From Erinaceus europaeus (Eukaryota; Chordata; Mammalia; Eulipotyphla; Erinaceidae), in NCBI RefSeq assembly GCF_950295315.1, contig NC_080181.1:34749375-34813374 (forward strand): a DNA stretch of 64,000 nucleotides, given 5' to 3'. A program made the position numbers and the translations under genes. Below are positions 21,430 through 31,984 of the stretch, in pieces (within the stretch, counting starts at the first letter, position 1; the number at the start of each line of letters is the position of its first letter). The notes beneath the pieces are model-generated. The model was not told where the DNA came from. It was given only the letters and a program-made list of their open reading frames with translations, and did not search any database.

Positions 21430-21880
21430 ATACTTAACATACCTACCTCCATGACCTAACAGGTGGTAAGAGAATTCTTGTTGTTGGTGGGATTTTGCCA
21501 GCTGTGGATCCCCAGTTTTGCCGAAATAGCAAAACCCCTTTATGAGGTGACCTGAGAAGGGAAGCCTTTTAAGTGGACTGAGGTTCACGAGAGCACTTTT
21601 AAACAACTAAAGCATGCCCTGTTGTCTTCTCTGGCCTTGGGACTGCCTGATGTGACTAAACCCTTTCACCTTTTCACAGATGAAAAGCAAGGGATAGCAA
21701 AAGGGGTCCTAACACAAACAGTAGGGCCCTGGATGCGGCCGGTAGCTTATTTCTCAAAAAAGCTAGACTCAGTGGCAGCCGGATGGCCACTGTGCCTCCG
21801 CATCATAGCTGCTATGGCTATGCTGACAAAGGATGCTCAGAAGTTGACTCTCGGCCAGAAATTGACATGACTACTCCTCA
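21430..21880 (+). pseudogene. pol: Proviral pol remnant: end of reverse transcriptase (thumb/connection)
   Basis: Reads [15 protein letters not shown] then [12 protein letters not shown], a stop, [18 protein letters not shown], and [16 protein letters not shown] with [10 protein letters not shown]. These are thumb and connection signatures of gammaretroviral reverse transcriptase. The palm with the YxDD catalytic motif is absent, lost in the deletion between the capsid remnant and here. An in-frame stop lies at about 21,553 and a frameshift near 21,790. Confidence 0.85.
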
Positions 21881-22059
21881 TGCTGTAGATGGAATCCTTC
21901 AACAACCTCCTGACAGGTGGATTAGCAATGCCCGGTTAACTCATTATCAAAGCTTGTTGCTAAACCCACCTATCATTCAGTTCTCATCCAGATTATCCTT
22001 GAACCCAGCTACCTTGCTCCCTGACCCCAAATTAGACACTCCCTTACATGACTGCTCTG

Positions 22060-22560
22060 AGATTCTGAGCTTCACATACAACCTCCGGGAATACCTAAAA
22101 GACAAGCGTTTAAAAGGAACAGAAGTGAACTGGTATACTGAAGGGAGCAGCTTCATCAAAGATGGGGTAAGGTATGCTGGGGCCATGGTAACTACTGAAT
22201 ATGAGACTGTATGGGCAGCCACCCTGCCTGCAGGGACTTTAGCCCAAAAAGCTGAATTAATTGCCCTCACAAAAACCCTCAACCTAGGAAAAGGGAAAAG
22301 ACTTAACATCTATACAGATAGCTGCTATGCCTTTGCCACAGCCCACATCCACGGGGCTATATATCAAGAAAGGGGACTGCTCACAGCTGAAGGTAAAGCT
22401 ATCAAAAACCAACAAGAAATATTAGACCTATTAGAGGCTATCTGGATACCAGATGAGGTGGCCATATTACACTGCTCTGGACATCAAAAAGGAGAAAGTC
22501 CTGTGGCATGGGGCAACCACCCAGCAGATACCACAGTCAGACAAGTAGCATTAGAAAGAA
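22060..22560 (+). pseudogene. pol: Proviral pol remnant: RNase H domain
   Basis: The RNase H domain is nearly complete in one frame: NWYTEGSSF, then AELIALTKTL, then YTDSCYAFATAHIHG, then GNHPADTTVRQ near the end. The first catalytic aspartate, expected in TDGS, is replaced by glutamate (codon GAA at 22,140-22,142), so even a translated domain would probably be inactive. The later Glu, Asp and Asp positions are kept. Confidence 0.85.
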
Positions 22561-23728
22561 CTAATGAATTAGCTCTTTGCCGAACCCTGGAGAGCCCACC
22601 CTGCCTGATAAGCCAGAATATACACCAGATTATGAGCTCCAGATAAAAAAGTTACCTCTTGCTGACAAGTGTGGTAACTGGTGGGTAACAGCTGATGGTA
22701 AACTCATCTTACCCCAAGCTGTGGCTAAACACCTGCTACAGCATATACACAAAACCACCCACCTGGGGAGAAGGAAAATTGCCGAACTTTTGCAAGAAGC
22801 CAGCCTGAGAATCCACAACAAGAGCCAACTGATTAGGGAAATAGTTGCAGAATGCAAAGCCTGCAGACTTGCAAATGCTAGCAACCAGCCTAGAACTTCT
22901 GGGGTGTGTAAGAAAGGAAGTTGACCAGGTGTCTACTGGGAGATAGACTTCACTGAAGTAAAACCGGGAAAATATGGGTATAAATACATGTTAGTGTTTG
23001 TAGATACCTTTTCAGGATGGACTGAAGCATTCCTGACTAAGAGAGAGATGGCCCAGAGAGTGGCAAAGAAACTACTCGAAGAGATTTTTCCCAGGTTTGG
23101 TATGCCCCTTCAATTAAACTCGGATAATGGTCCAGCCTTTGCTTCCCAGGTAGCCCAGAACTTGGTAGGTGTTCTTGGGGCAAAATAGAAATTACATTGT
23201 GCCTATAGGCCCCAAAGCTCAGGACAGGTAGAAAAGATGAATAGAACTCTAAAAGAGACCTTAATAAAATTAACTATGGAGACTGGCGTAGACTGGGTAA
23301 CTCTCCTTCCCTTTGCCCTTTATGGAGTAAGAAATACCCCCTATACTGCAAAGCTGACCCCATTCAAGATCATGTTCGGTCATCCCCCTCCCATAATCCA
23401 AGCCTTGAGATCAGACTTGCTCACTGGTATTAATGATCAGGACATGCTTGCCTCTTTACAGGCAATAGCTCAGGTCCAAAAGCATGTGTGGCCAAGACTG
23501 AGAGCAATATATGAAGCTGCACCTCCTCCAGACCCTCATCCCTTCCAGCCTAGAGACTCGGTCTTGGTAAGATGCCACCAAAAAGAGACACTTGAGCCTC
23601 AGTGGAAAGGACCTTATACTGTCATCCTAGCCAACCCCACAGCTCTGAAGGTGGACAGTATTGGCCCATGGATCCACCACTCCCATGTCCGTGCAGCAGA
23701 GACAGAAGAGTTCAAGACCAGATGGTGA
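22561..23728 (+). pseudogene. pol: Proviral pol remnant: integrase
   Basis: Zinc-binding HHCC region (HIHKTTHLGRRKIAELL then ECKACRLAN), then the catalytic core with D in VFVDTFSGW (about 22,999), D in NSDNGPAF (about 23,125) and E in GQVEKMNRTL (about 23,235). The C-terminal domain ends with WIHHSHVRAAE. Two nonsense codons break it: TGA at 22,922-22,924 (expected CGA, a CpG decay) and TAG at 23,186-23,188. Family placement as gammaretroviral is secure; function is lost. Confidence 0.9.
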
Positions 23729-23938
23729 CTTAAATCTGTCCCCAAACACCCCCTCAAGCTCCAGTTGCTCTGTTCATGACTCTGTCAACTCTTTCTCTCC
23801 TGGTGACTTTAATCTTCATTCCTGCTACTACTACTACTACTCACACCCCACTGAACCTCACCTAGATACAGGGACAGTAGTCAGAAACAGAGATTGGCCC
23901 AAGATTGGGCCCTAAAAATTACAAAAGACAAGGGGGAA
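23729..23938 (+). other. Residual sequence in place of env, ending in polypurine tract
   Basis: Only 210 bp lie between integrase and the 3' LTR, with a short (cta)n run at 23,826-23,840. The tract aaaagacaagggggaa (23,923-23,938) directly precedes the LTR and is the polypurine tract. No env domain is seen. Confidence 0.75.
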
Positions 23939-24269
23939 TGTGGAGATTAGAATGTGGAGACTAGAAACTGTTTCTTCTTAGAGACTGTTACACTGAAACC
24001 AACTGTTACTTGTTAGAGATTTTTACATTGAAACCAACAGTCCCTTGTTACAACCGTTAAAGCCATTAAACTGAAATCAACTGCTCTTGTTCTGAGTACT
24101 ATAAAAATCCAAGAGCAACAATGTTGCAGCATCATCAGCAACAGACTCTCCCTTTGTGTGGAAGGGTGTCAGCCGCTGAAGCTTAAGCTTGCTAATAAAG
24201 GCTCTTGCTATTGCATGTGATGCTGGTCTTCCTTGTGTGAGATTGGGACTCAAACTTCTAGGCACAATA
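23939..24269 (+). repeat. 3' LTR of gammaretrovirus-like provirus
   Basis: 331 bp, same order as the 5' LTR: doubled TGTGGAGA start, TATA box near 24,100-24,106, AATAAA at 24,194-24,199. It differs from the 5' LTR by scattered substitutions and a short insertion near 24,060, so the integration is not recent. Confidence 0.9.
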
Positions 24270-24790
24270 TTCCATAAGATGGAGGACCCACCCCCAACAC
24301 TTCATCTGCACTATTACAGCCTTTAGGTCCATGATTGTTCAACAATTTGTTTAGCTTTTTATGTTAACTCCCTTTTCAGCCACCAGGTTCCAGTTGCTAG
24401 CATGAATCCATCCAGACTTCCCTGGACAGACAATCTCACCAATGTGTCCTGGAGCTCTGCTTCCCCAGAGCCACACCCTACTAGGGAAAGAGAGAGGCAG
24501 GCTGGGAGTATGGATCAACCAGTCAATGCCCATGTTCAGTAGGGAAGCAATTACAGAAGTCAGACCTTCCACCTTCTGCATCCCACAATGACCTTGGGTC
24601 AGTATTTCCAGAAGGATAAAGAATAAGAAAGCTATCGGGGAGGGGATGGGATATGGAGATCTGGTGGTGGAAACTGTGTGGAGTTATACCCCTCTTATCC
24701 TATGGTTTTGTTAATGTCTCCTCTTTTAAATAAATAAATAAATATACTAAAATTAAATAAAATATTCTGGCATGCAAAAAAAAAAAGAAC
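24270..24790 (+). mobile_element. L1 3' UTR, sense, right of provirus
   Basis: Continues the UTR from 'ataagatggaggaccca' through 'gagatctggtggtgg' and 'cccctcttatcctatgg' to an A/T-rich tail and A12 at 24,776-24,787. Confidence 0.85.
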
Positions 24791-24899
24791 TTTCTGTTAA
24801 CAAGTAATATTATTTCTCAACCCTAGAGACATTGAATTCACATGTCTTAAGTTAAGGCCCAGGATCTAAGCTAATAAATCTCTGTAGAAAATTACAGTG

Positions 24900-25050
24900 C
24901 ATTGTGGTTTGGGCATTGGTGCTGTTGATAAAACATTGGACTCTTATGTCCTGAGTTTGATCCCTGGCAGCACAGGTGCCAGAGTGATGTCTTGTTCTTT
25001 CTCTCTCCCCTTCTATATCATTAATAAATAAAATATTAAAAAGAAAAAGG
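24900..25050 (+). mobile_element. Short tRNA-derived SINE of a second family, sense
   Basis: Head 'gggcattggtgctgttgataaaacattggactc', box B 'gagtttgatccctggcagcac', then 'accagagtgatgtc'-like sequence, 'tctctctccccttc' and an 'attaataaataaaatatt' tail. This is not the family at 5950 or 16,189. It is flanked by aaaattrcagtg at 24,888-24,899 and 25,051-25,062. Confidence 0.85.
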
Positions 25051-25062
25051 AAAATTGCAGTG

Positions 25063-27005
25063 TACTTGTATGGGGGAGTATTCTATCATCTGACTCCTTC
25101 CTGTTGTGGGATCACACGGGAGATTCCCTTGAAGCTGTTACCATGACATTCTTGTCCACTGTCTTTCCCTCCTGGAGCCCAGTCACCTCAGAGGTCATGG
25201 AGCTGCCTGATAGATACTTAATGCATCCCAGAAGTAATTTATTAGAGGAAGAGAAGCTCTGTAAGGCCAAGTGTGGCTTTATGTGTCAGGGACAAAGCAA
25301 CTTATTGGAAAGCAGGCAGACAAGGTCTAGTTCATCAGTGGGTCTTTATGTTAGATTTAAGTTTTATCTGGAGAAAATATAGGCACCTCTTCAAAGCAGT
25401 TTTTAATTGAACTTGAACCTGCCACAAAATATCATGTGACTTGTGGAAGTGATGGACACGGGGTTGCTTCTGGTTTTGGAAAATAATTTTCTCCCAGGTC
25501 ACAGTTTGGGCAAAGACAAGATTTGAAAAAAGAAATTGGGAAGCAGTGGAAGTATAGGATTAATTTTTGTCTTGCAGCCTCATAGGGCAGAAAGAGGACT
25601 TTCACTCATGCCATTGACATGGAATGAAGCAAGAGTTAACTAGAGAAGGTGAGAAAACAGCCTGACACATCAATTCTGGCACATCAGGATCCCCCAATTA
25701 TAAAAAGACCTCACTCAAAATACTAGGCAAAAACTGTTTATGAAAGTTGTCTGGATATCAAATTATTCAAATGTGGATCCTAGATCTGCTGCAGGGGCTT
25801 CTAACTCTTAGAAGGAGTTGCATGTGGTTTTTTACTTTTCCAAAATAGGAAAACTAAATTCTGATTTCTCAGCTCATCAGATGAGAAATTGTCTATCTGA
25901 ACCTTGGATTTTATATTTCTTTTCAGTTTATGACACATCATTTTCTTAAAGTTTTACCTGGAGAGGAAATGCTATTCCATGTTTTATTAGTGTTTATTGA
26001 AGAAAAGGTGTGATTCAAACTTTCTTGCTTTATTTTTCACACCCTTAAGATGTCAGTAGAGATGACATGCAAAAATGTCCTCCTATTTCTCCTGTGAGGG
26101 AGTAATACTAGAGTCACTAATATTGCTCTAGTATTTCCATCTCTGAGGGAGGATACCATTCCCAGCATAGGCATAAAGGTTTCAGGAAAGCCCCATGGAA
26201 TGCTGTTCTCTGCACTACTGAGAGGGAGATCAGTGCCCTGGGGTTGCACACAGTGGTGCATGTTTTTTCCTAGTTATACTGGGATTCTAAGTGGGAAGTC
26301 AGGAGGAGTCAGAGAGACCCCTGGGGACCTCAGGGAGACAGGAAATGTTGTGACTTGACATCCTGGGGAATCAAGGCTTTATCAAGAACGTCCTGGGAAG
26401 TTTCCATTGAAAAGAAGTGAAAGCACAACATTTATCTCCTCCCAGCTCAGTGGTTAGAACAAGCTTTCTTACCAGGGAGGTGGGCAGAGGTTCCTGACTA
26501 TGGGATTTTGGACCTAGTCTAGAAAAATTGTCAATCTTTCATTTCAGGGAAGTTGTGGGCAAAGGGACAGATCAGTAGTCAAAGGCAAGAAATGGGGTCA
26601 AGACCTCATGACTTTGAAATCAAAGGCCTGAGAAAGGCATGGCCACAGAAGGGTGCTGGAATCCAGGACCCAGATGTCCTCAAGACTCTGTCTCTTAAGC
26701 CAGGGGTAATGCATAGACCACAGTATCACTACAGAGACAGACCACCCCCTCCTTTTTCCCTTCATGGGTCCAGTAACTGGTCTAATTGGAGAAGTTCTGT
26801 GGGACTTCAATCTCCCTTTTTAGTATGGGTTACTATCTACTCTATCTGTATTTGCCCAGCCACTTAAAGGAGATGTCCAAAACTGCCAGAGGGAGTCAGA
26901 AGGAGTCTGGTTCCTATAAGATACTTTTACTTCCACCAGGATTATGGCTAGTGCTTGGTGCCTGCACAACTCAATTATTCCTGTTAGCCATTTGTTTGAT
27001 AGAGG
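25063..27005. other. Unique sequence without recognised gene
   Basis: Mixed composition with several short open frames, the longest about 100 codons, none with a recognisable domain or splice context. Nothing supportable is seen. Confidence 0.5.
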
Positions 27006-27180
27006 GTAAGAGACAGCAGGAATAAGGCATAGAGGAACACAGAGAAAATGAGAGACACCTGCAGCATTATTCCACTGTTTGTGTACTACTCTTGTGTAGT
27101 GGCAGCCAAGGACTTAAACTCCAGTGCTATTGCACAGTAACATGTAAACTCTAGTGGGTGAGCCACCACTTAGACTCTTA
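27006..27180 (-). mobile_element. Degenerate tRNA-derived SINE, antisense
   Basis: The purine-rich part (27,006-27,055), 'cctgcagcattattccactg', 'ggacttaaactccagtgctattgcacagtaacatg' and 'gggtgagccacca' are the SINE body, box B and head in reverse. An additional purine-rich SINE-like tail follows to about 27,265. Confidence 0.65.
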
Positions 27181-27611
27181 CTGCTTGCTTTTTCATTTAG
27201 GTAGGGAGAGTGAGAGACACACAAGGAGAGACATACACAAAGAAAGACAGAGAGAGAATTTTTCCTTATTTATCAACTCATTAATACTTAAAGAAAAACA
27301 GTGAAGAGAGAACTCAGAAATTTGTGCTGGAGGTAGCAGGCTATTTGATGGCCTGTGCAAGGCAGAAAAAGTGTGCACGGGGGAGATGCTTATCCCCCTG
27401 GTATACATGTAGATATGTAGATATCCCTCAAAATCAGTTAATCTGCTCCTTGGAATGATGAAAGCAGGGCATAGGAGAATGTAGGTGTTGGGAAGACATA
27501 GGTCCTGAACTATGAAGAGTGTGACAAACCACAGTGCTGAGGGATCCAGAACCAAGATAGCTCAACATACTGTGTGATATATCTCTGAGTGGCTTCAGTG
27601 CTTGCTGACCC

Positions 27612-28327
27612 TAAGAAAGACCTCTTCCCAGACACATTGGTGAAGTTGTCTGTCCAGGGAAGTATGGTCAGATTCATACTAGCATCTGGAACCTGGTGGC
27701 TGAAAAGAGAGTTAACATACAAAGCCAAACAAATTGTTTAACAATCATGAACCTAAAGGCTGGAATAGTGCCGATGAAAAGTTGGGGGGTCCTCAATTTT
27801 GTAGATAGCTAGTAGGTATATTTTAGTTACAGTCCAAAGGGCCTGTGGTTATACTAGTTTTTTTTTCCTGAGCCTGAAATCTGATATGCTGGTGAATCCA
27901 AGTTATGATCTAGGGAGAGGATATCATGGCTGGAAAAGGAACAGAAATCTGGATCATAGAAGAGAGTAGCTCCTTAATATGGGAAAGGGGGTGTCCTGGA
28001 GCTAAGATTCCTCAGAGCCCCACCCTACTAGGCAAAGAGAGAGGCCAGCTGGGAATATGAATCAACTTGTCAATGCCCATATTCAGCAGGGAAGCAATTA
28101 CAGAAGCCAGACCTTCCACCTTTTGCATCCCACAATGACCTTGGGTCCATACTCCCAGAGGGTTAAAGAATAGGAAAGCTACCAGGGGAGGGGATAGTAT
28201 ACGAAGATCTGGTGGTGGGAATTGTGTGGAGTTGTACCCCTCTTATCCTATGGTTCTGTCAATGCTTCCATTTTATAAATTTAAAAAAATAATGAAAAAC
28301 TAAATAAAAATAAGAAAGACCTCTTCC
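27612..28327 (+). mobile_element. Twin-primed (5'-inverted) L1 insertion
   Basis: The 17-bp perfect duplication taagaaagacctcttcc lies at 27,612-27,628 and 28,311-28,327. Between them, 27,629-27,988 is L1 3' UTR on the minus strand and 27,989-28,310 is the adjoining downstream UTR on the plus strand with an A-rich tail. The two halves meet almost exactly at neighbouring positions in the element ('gtgtctg' / 'gtgtcctgg'), as expected from twin priming during target-primed reverse transcription. Confidence 0.92.
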
Positions 28328-28716
28328 GTTACCCCAGGGGAAGCACTGATTATTTTGAGTTACTTTGGAGATAGTGATTTGGATAGTATTCAAGAGTGAA
28401 GGCTACCTGGTATTTTGGCACAACTAGTCCTTGGCCACTGTCTGTACCCTCATAATTTAAGATTATAAACATAAGCCACAAAGAACAATCTTACCAGGAA
28501 TCAAACTTCCTAAGACTTTGATCTTGGACTTCTGGACTCTAGAAATGTTTTCTCTGTCTTACTTCCTGTTGTGTAAGCCTTAAGTTTGTGGTATTTTATA
28601 AGCAGTCTGTCAATGTAAATAATTAGGAAGGAGGAGAGGGTCATTGTCTGTTCCCATGTCTCCATGTGATTCTCCATGTGTTATTTGGCTATTCTACCCT
28701 TGCACCTTATTCCATT

Positions 28717-28718
<2 letters not shown>

Positions 28719-28778
<60 letters not shown>
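28719..28778. repeat. (GT)30 microsatellite
   Basis: Sixty bases of uninterrupted GT repeats, likely polymorphic. Confidence 0.98.
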
Positions 28779-28779
<1 letters not shown>

Positions 28780-29859
28780 TGATCCGCAGGACCTGATGGG
28801 GGCACATTTTGGCTCTGGACATAGCTCAGTAGAGCTTCTATGGTGCCATAAAGTTAAGCTCTACAAGATAGGTTCAAGAGTTCCTGTTAGTCACCAGGAC
28901 TCCATGAAAATGCTTATACCTGGTGTCTTGGGGGATCTTAAGACATGAATGGTCTTTGGTTGTTGGAATGGACTTCTTACTCTGAATATATCCAGGTTAT
29001 AATATATAATATATAATCTAGGTTCAGCTAATAAGGGGATTCTGACTCAGCCTAGTGGTATCTTCCTTTTGAACTGTAAGTCTACTGTCCAGGGGTAAAA
29101 GTTCAGTCAAGGTGCTGTAATCTAGGGCTTGGTGGCAGGGCAGGGCAGGCCTTCTTATTTCTTAGTCTCCCCTCACCAGTGTGGTCAGCTTTGGTCTGAT
29201 GATCCTGGGTAGACAACTGCAGGGCAGAGTTACTAACTACCCTCCCCCCATCATGTCCCACTAAACCCCACATACATACTTAGAGCTGTTATCAGGTGAT
29301 AGATCAGAAGTTTTTGTCTGCCTTGACACTACTGAAATACTTCACAGGGCTTTGTAGAGAATGTGAACACAAGGCTTATTCTGGTAGAGTCTTTACTCTG
29401 GTAAGCACTGTCCACACACTCTCTGTGAGTAAGACACTGATCCCAGGGCCCAAAATTAATAGTGAGGTAAAAATTTTAATGACTCATCCCCAAGGATCTT
29501 AAAGTTCAGGCTGAAGGGGTCTATGAAGAGACATTTTTGAGAAGGAATATAAACAGCAAGAGCAAGATAAATACCTAAATGCCTAGAGATTCCCTCCACT
29601 ACCAAAGCCTATTTTGACTTATTTCCTTTAAGAAATGACTCAGAGTCTGGCTACAGGGACAATTTGATTTCCCAGTAGAGAGGTATACAGACCCCCAACA
29701 ACAGAGGGTCCATAGATCTCCCTGCATGCCCATTTATGTCCTCTTTCTACCTCTCAGTATATTTTCACCTCTGAGTCACAATAGGTTACCATCAGTATCT
29801 GGATCACATGAAGAAATGATGACAATCATAATGGCATAGAGGAACCATTTTATGCCAGA
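28779..29859. other. Unique sequence without recognised gene
   Basis: A possible very degenerate SINE head ('ggacatagctcagtagagc') lies at about 28,815-28,840. Otherwise nothing is recognised. Confidence 0.4.
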
Positions 29860-30060
29860 CAGTATCTGAGATGTTTTACATTTGCATTTTGTCTCATTTG
29901 TCACCACAATAATTCCTTAAATAGTTTTCTATTATTCAAAGGACTCTGAGATGCAGTGACCTTGAGTGGCATACATTGGATCAAGCAACTGGTAGGTGAC
30001 CAAGACAAGATTTGAATCCTGGACTAATGAACCACTGAGCTCACTGTAAACTCTCATGCC
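29860..30060 (+). mobile_element. MIR element, sense
   Basis: 'accacaataattccttaaatag', 'gactctgagatgcagtgacc', 'gcaactggtaggtgaccaagacaagatttgaatcctgga' follow the order of the MIR core: the 'cctatgaggtagg' area, 'tgaggctcagagagg', then 'agctagtaagtggcagagctgggattcgaaccc'. Heavily diverged, as expected for this ancient family. Confidence 0.75.
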
Positions 30061-31184
30061 AGAATGCTATTTGTTTTTCTGATTAGTCTCAATTATAAGG
30101 CAAAGGTATGGTAATCCTCTTTGTAGCATTCTTATCTACTCTTGAGACCAGGAGAATTTTTCAGCTATATTTGATATCTTCATTGGTTAAATGCTGGCTG
30201 ACAGTACTGAGGGTAGGAGCTTCAGTGGCTATGAGGACATAGGCTTCCACTCATCTATGGACATACTTGGGTATCTACAGGACAGATAAAAACCCATACC
30301 AATATTTGGGAGTGATGGAGACTAAAGCCTCATGTTTATAACCCATCCATCTGCAGATGGTGAGTCAGAACTGGATGGGCCTGAGCCAGGTAGGCCACCT
30401 GGGGACTTCATTAAATTGTGCTTCAATAATACACTCAATTCTGTGAACTGCAGGTGCACACACTTAGCCTCTTCAGGGACATAACGACCTCCTCCCAAGG
30501 TGTGGGGCAAGCATCAATCTTTCCTTCTGTGTAGATGGGCATGAAACACCTTCAAACACCACAGGAGAAGTGTATCATAGCTACCATTTCTTCTGGTGCC
30601 CACTAAAGGTAATCAACTCCACAACTCTCTGGACATTAATCAACCCACAGACCATATGTCAGCCTGAAACTGCAAGACTAGTAAAGGCACAGAAACACCC
30701 TCTGGCAAATTCCTCTCATGCCTAGTTTTTTGAGAGTAATAAAATGGCATCTTGGCCTCAAAAGTTTTAGAAAATAAATTCTGCCCCAATGAGTAGTATA
30801 ATGCTCAAATGTTTGACTTTGGAACATGGTCAGACTGTACTCTGTGAACAAGAATGCCATCTGAGACTGCAGGTGACAGGGTATCTTGGATATGTGCTAT
30901 TGCAAGTGATTGGGATCTGGAACCCAAAGAAAAGGAGGAACTTTCCTGAAATCACACTGAAATTCAGAAAACACAGGGTATGTACTGGGACAACCCAGGC
31001 CTCCTAGCTGGCCATGAAGTGATGTCCACAATGTATTTTCTCTGTAATTTACCCGGGATTCTCAGCCCCTATAGTGCTATTGTGCTAGGCTCTTATTAAC
31101 TTTACTGAAAGTTTTGTTGCTCACTGCTTGAAAGACCAGTTAATCAAGAGGCAAGGACTGGTCTTGAATAAACCAGAGTTTAAG
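30061..31184. other. Unique sequence without recognised gene
   Basis: No convincing exon or RNA gene. About 30,910-31,010 ('cctgaaatcacactgaaattcag ... caacccaggcctcc') may be another decayed MIR, but I would not insist. Confidence 0.4.
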
Positions 31185-31365
31185 TAGTTGGACAGTGTTT
31201 CATCCCATTGCTGCTATACACAAGGATCTGGGTTCAAGCTCTCAGTCCCTACCTGTAGTGGGGAAGCTTCACAAGTGGTAAAGTGTCTCTCTTGTTCTCT
31301 ACTTGTTTCCCTCTCCATCACAACTTCTCTCTGTAGGATCACATAAAAATAAACAAGCAAATTTA
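31185..31365 (+). mobile_element. tRNA-derived SINE, sense, head decayed
   Basis: 'acacaaggatctgggttcaagctctcagtccctacctgtagtggggaagcttcacaagtgg' is the box B and body of the short SINE family. A pyrimidine tract and an A-rich tail follow. Confidence 0.8.
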
Positions 31366-31984
31366 AAGAATCAGAGTTTACTCAGGTGCTAGCATAGCCT
31401 GAGAAGATAGCAAACTCATGTGTTAGACTCACATCTCAGGTAATGAGCAGGATTACAAGTGTAATAAGTATTAAGTAATGGAGAGAAATGTTGGGGAGAA
31501 ACAGTAGGTGCTGACTCTAGGTTTTGTTTGACAATGGGAACCTGAGAATTTACCATTTCCCATCATCTAGATGATCATGTGACAGAACACTGAGTACCAG
31601 GGCTCCCTGCCCTAAAATTTCCTTAACAAGGAGAGAATGAGGTAATTTCTTGGAATCTGAGTGACAAAGTGCTAAGCCCTGGAAGAAGTATATAGCCTGC
31701 AAAGTCTGGAGAGCAGGGTATTAGGGACAGGTCTGACCACCTTTGAACCTGAGCTTCCATGTACCCTATAGTGACAGCATTTGGTTTCATCTATGCTCCC
31801 TGTGAGTCAGAGGAGGGACAGCCATGTATCTACAAATCACAAAGAAGTCTAGGAAATACCATGCATTAGTCTTAGCACTGTAGTCAGGCATCCGAGTTTG
31901 CCTTCCCTCCCCATGAGATAGTCTTCTATAAAATGAGCCTTATAATCACCAATTAAATCCTTTTTGTAGCAAGATAGCTCAGTC
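31366..31984. other. Unique sequence without recognised gene
   Basis: Nothing firm. 'cttctataaaatgagccttataatcacc' near 31,922 recalls an MIR core, weakly. Confidence 0.4.

Larger units (their letters stand above)
19272..24269 (+). mobile_element. Deleted gammaretrovirus-like provirus (ERV class I)
   Basis: A 5.0-kb provirus in sense orientation. It has a 5' LTR, a primer-binding site, a leader with tandem repeats, gag remnants, pol remnants (end of reverse transcriptase, RNase H, integrase), a polypurine tract and a 3' LTR. A large deletion removes the end of gag, protease and most of reverse transcriptase. Only about 210 bp separate integrase from the 3' LTR, so env is lost. Coding frames carry several stops and shifts. 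A short target duplication (tccat, 19,267-19,271 and 24,271-24,275) is likely, with one extra base at the right joint. Gag and integrase resemble gammaretroviruses. It is non-functional. Confidence 0.9.

Noticed and set aside
25063..27005. A possible host exon in this island
   Set aside because: No conserved peptide, no paired splice signals and no polyadenylation context that I can defend.
28676..28948. An open frame of 90 codons on the plus strand
   Set aside because: Most of it is the (GT)n microsatellite read as Cys-Val repeats.
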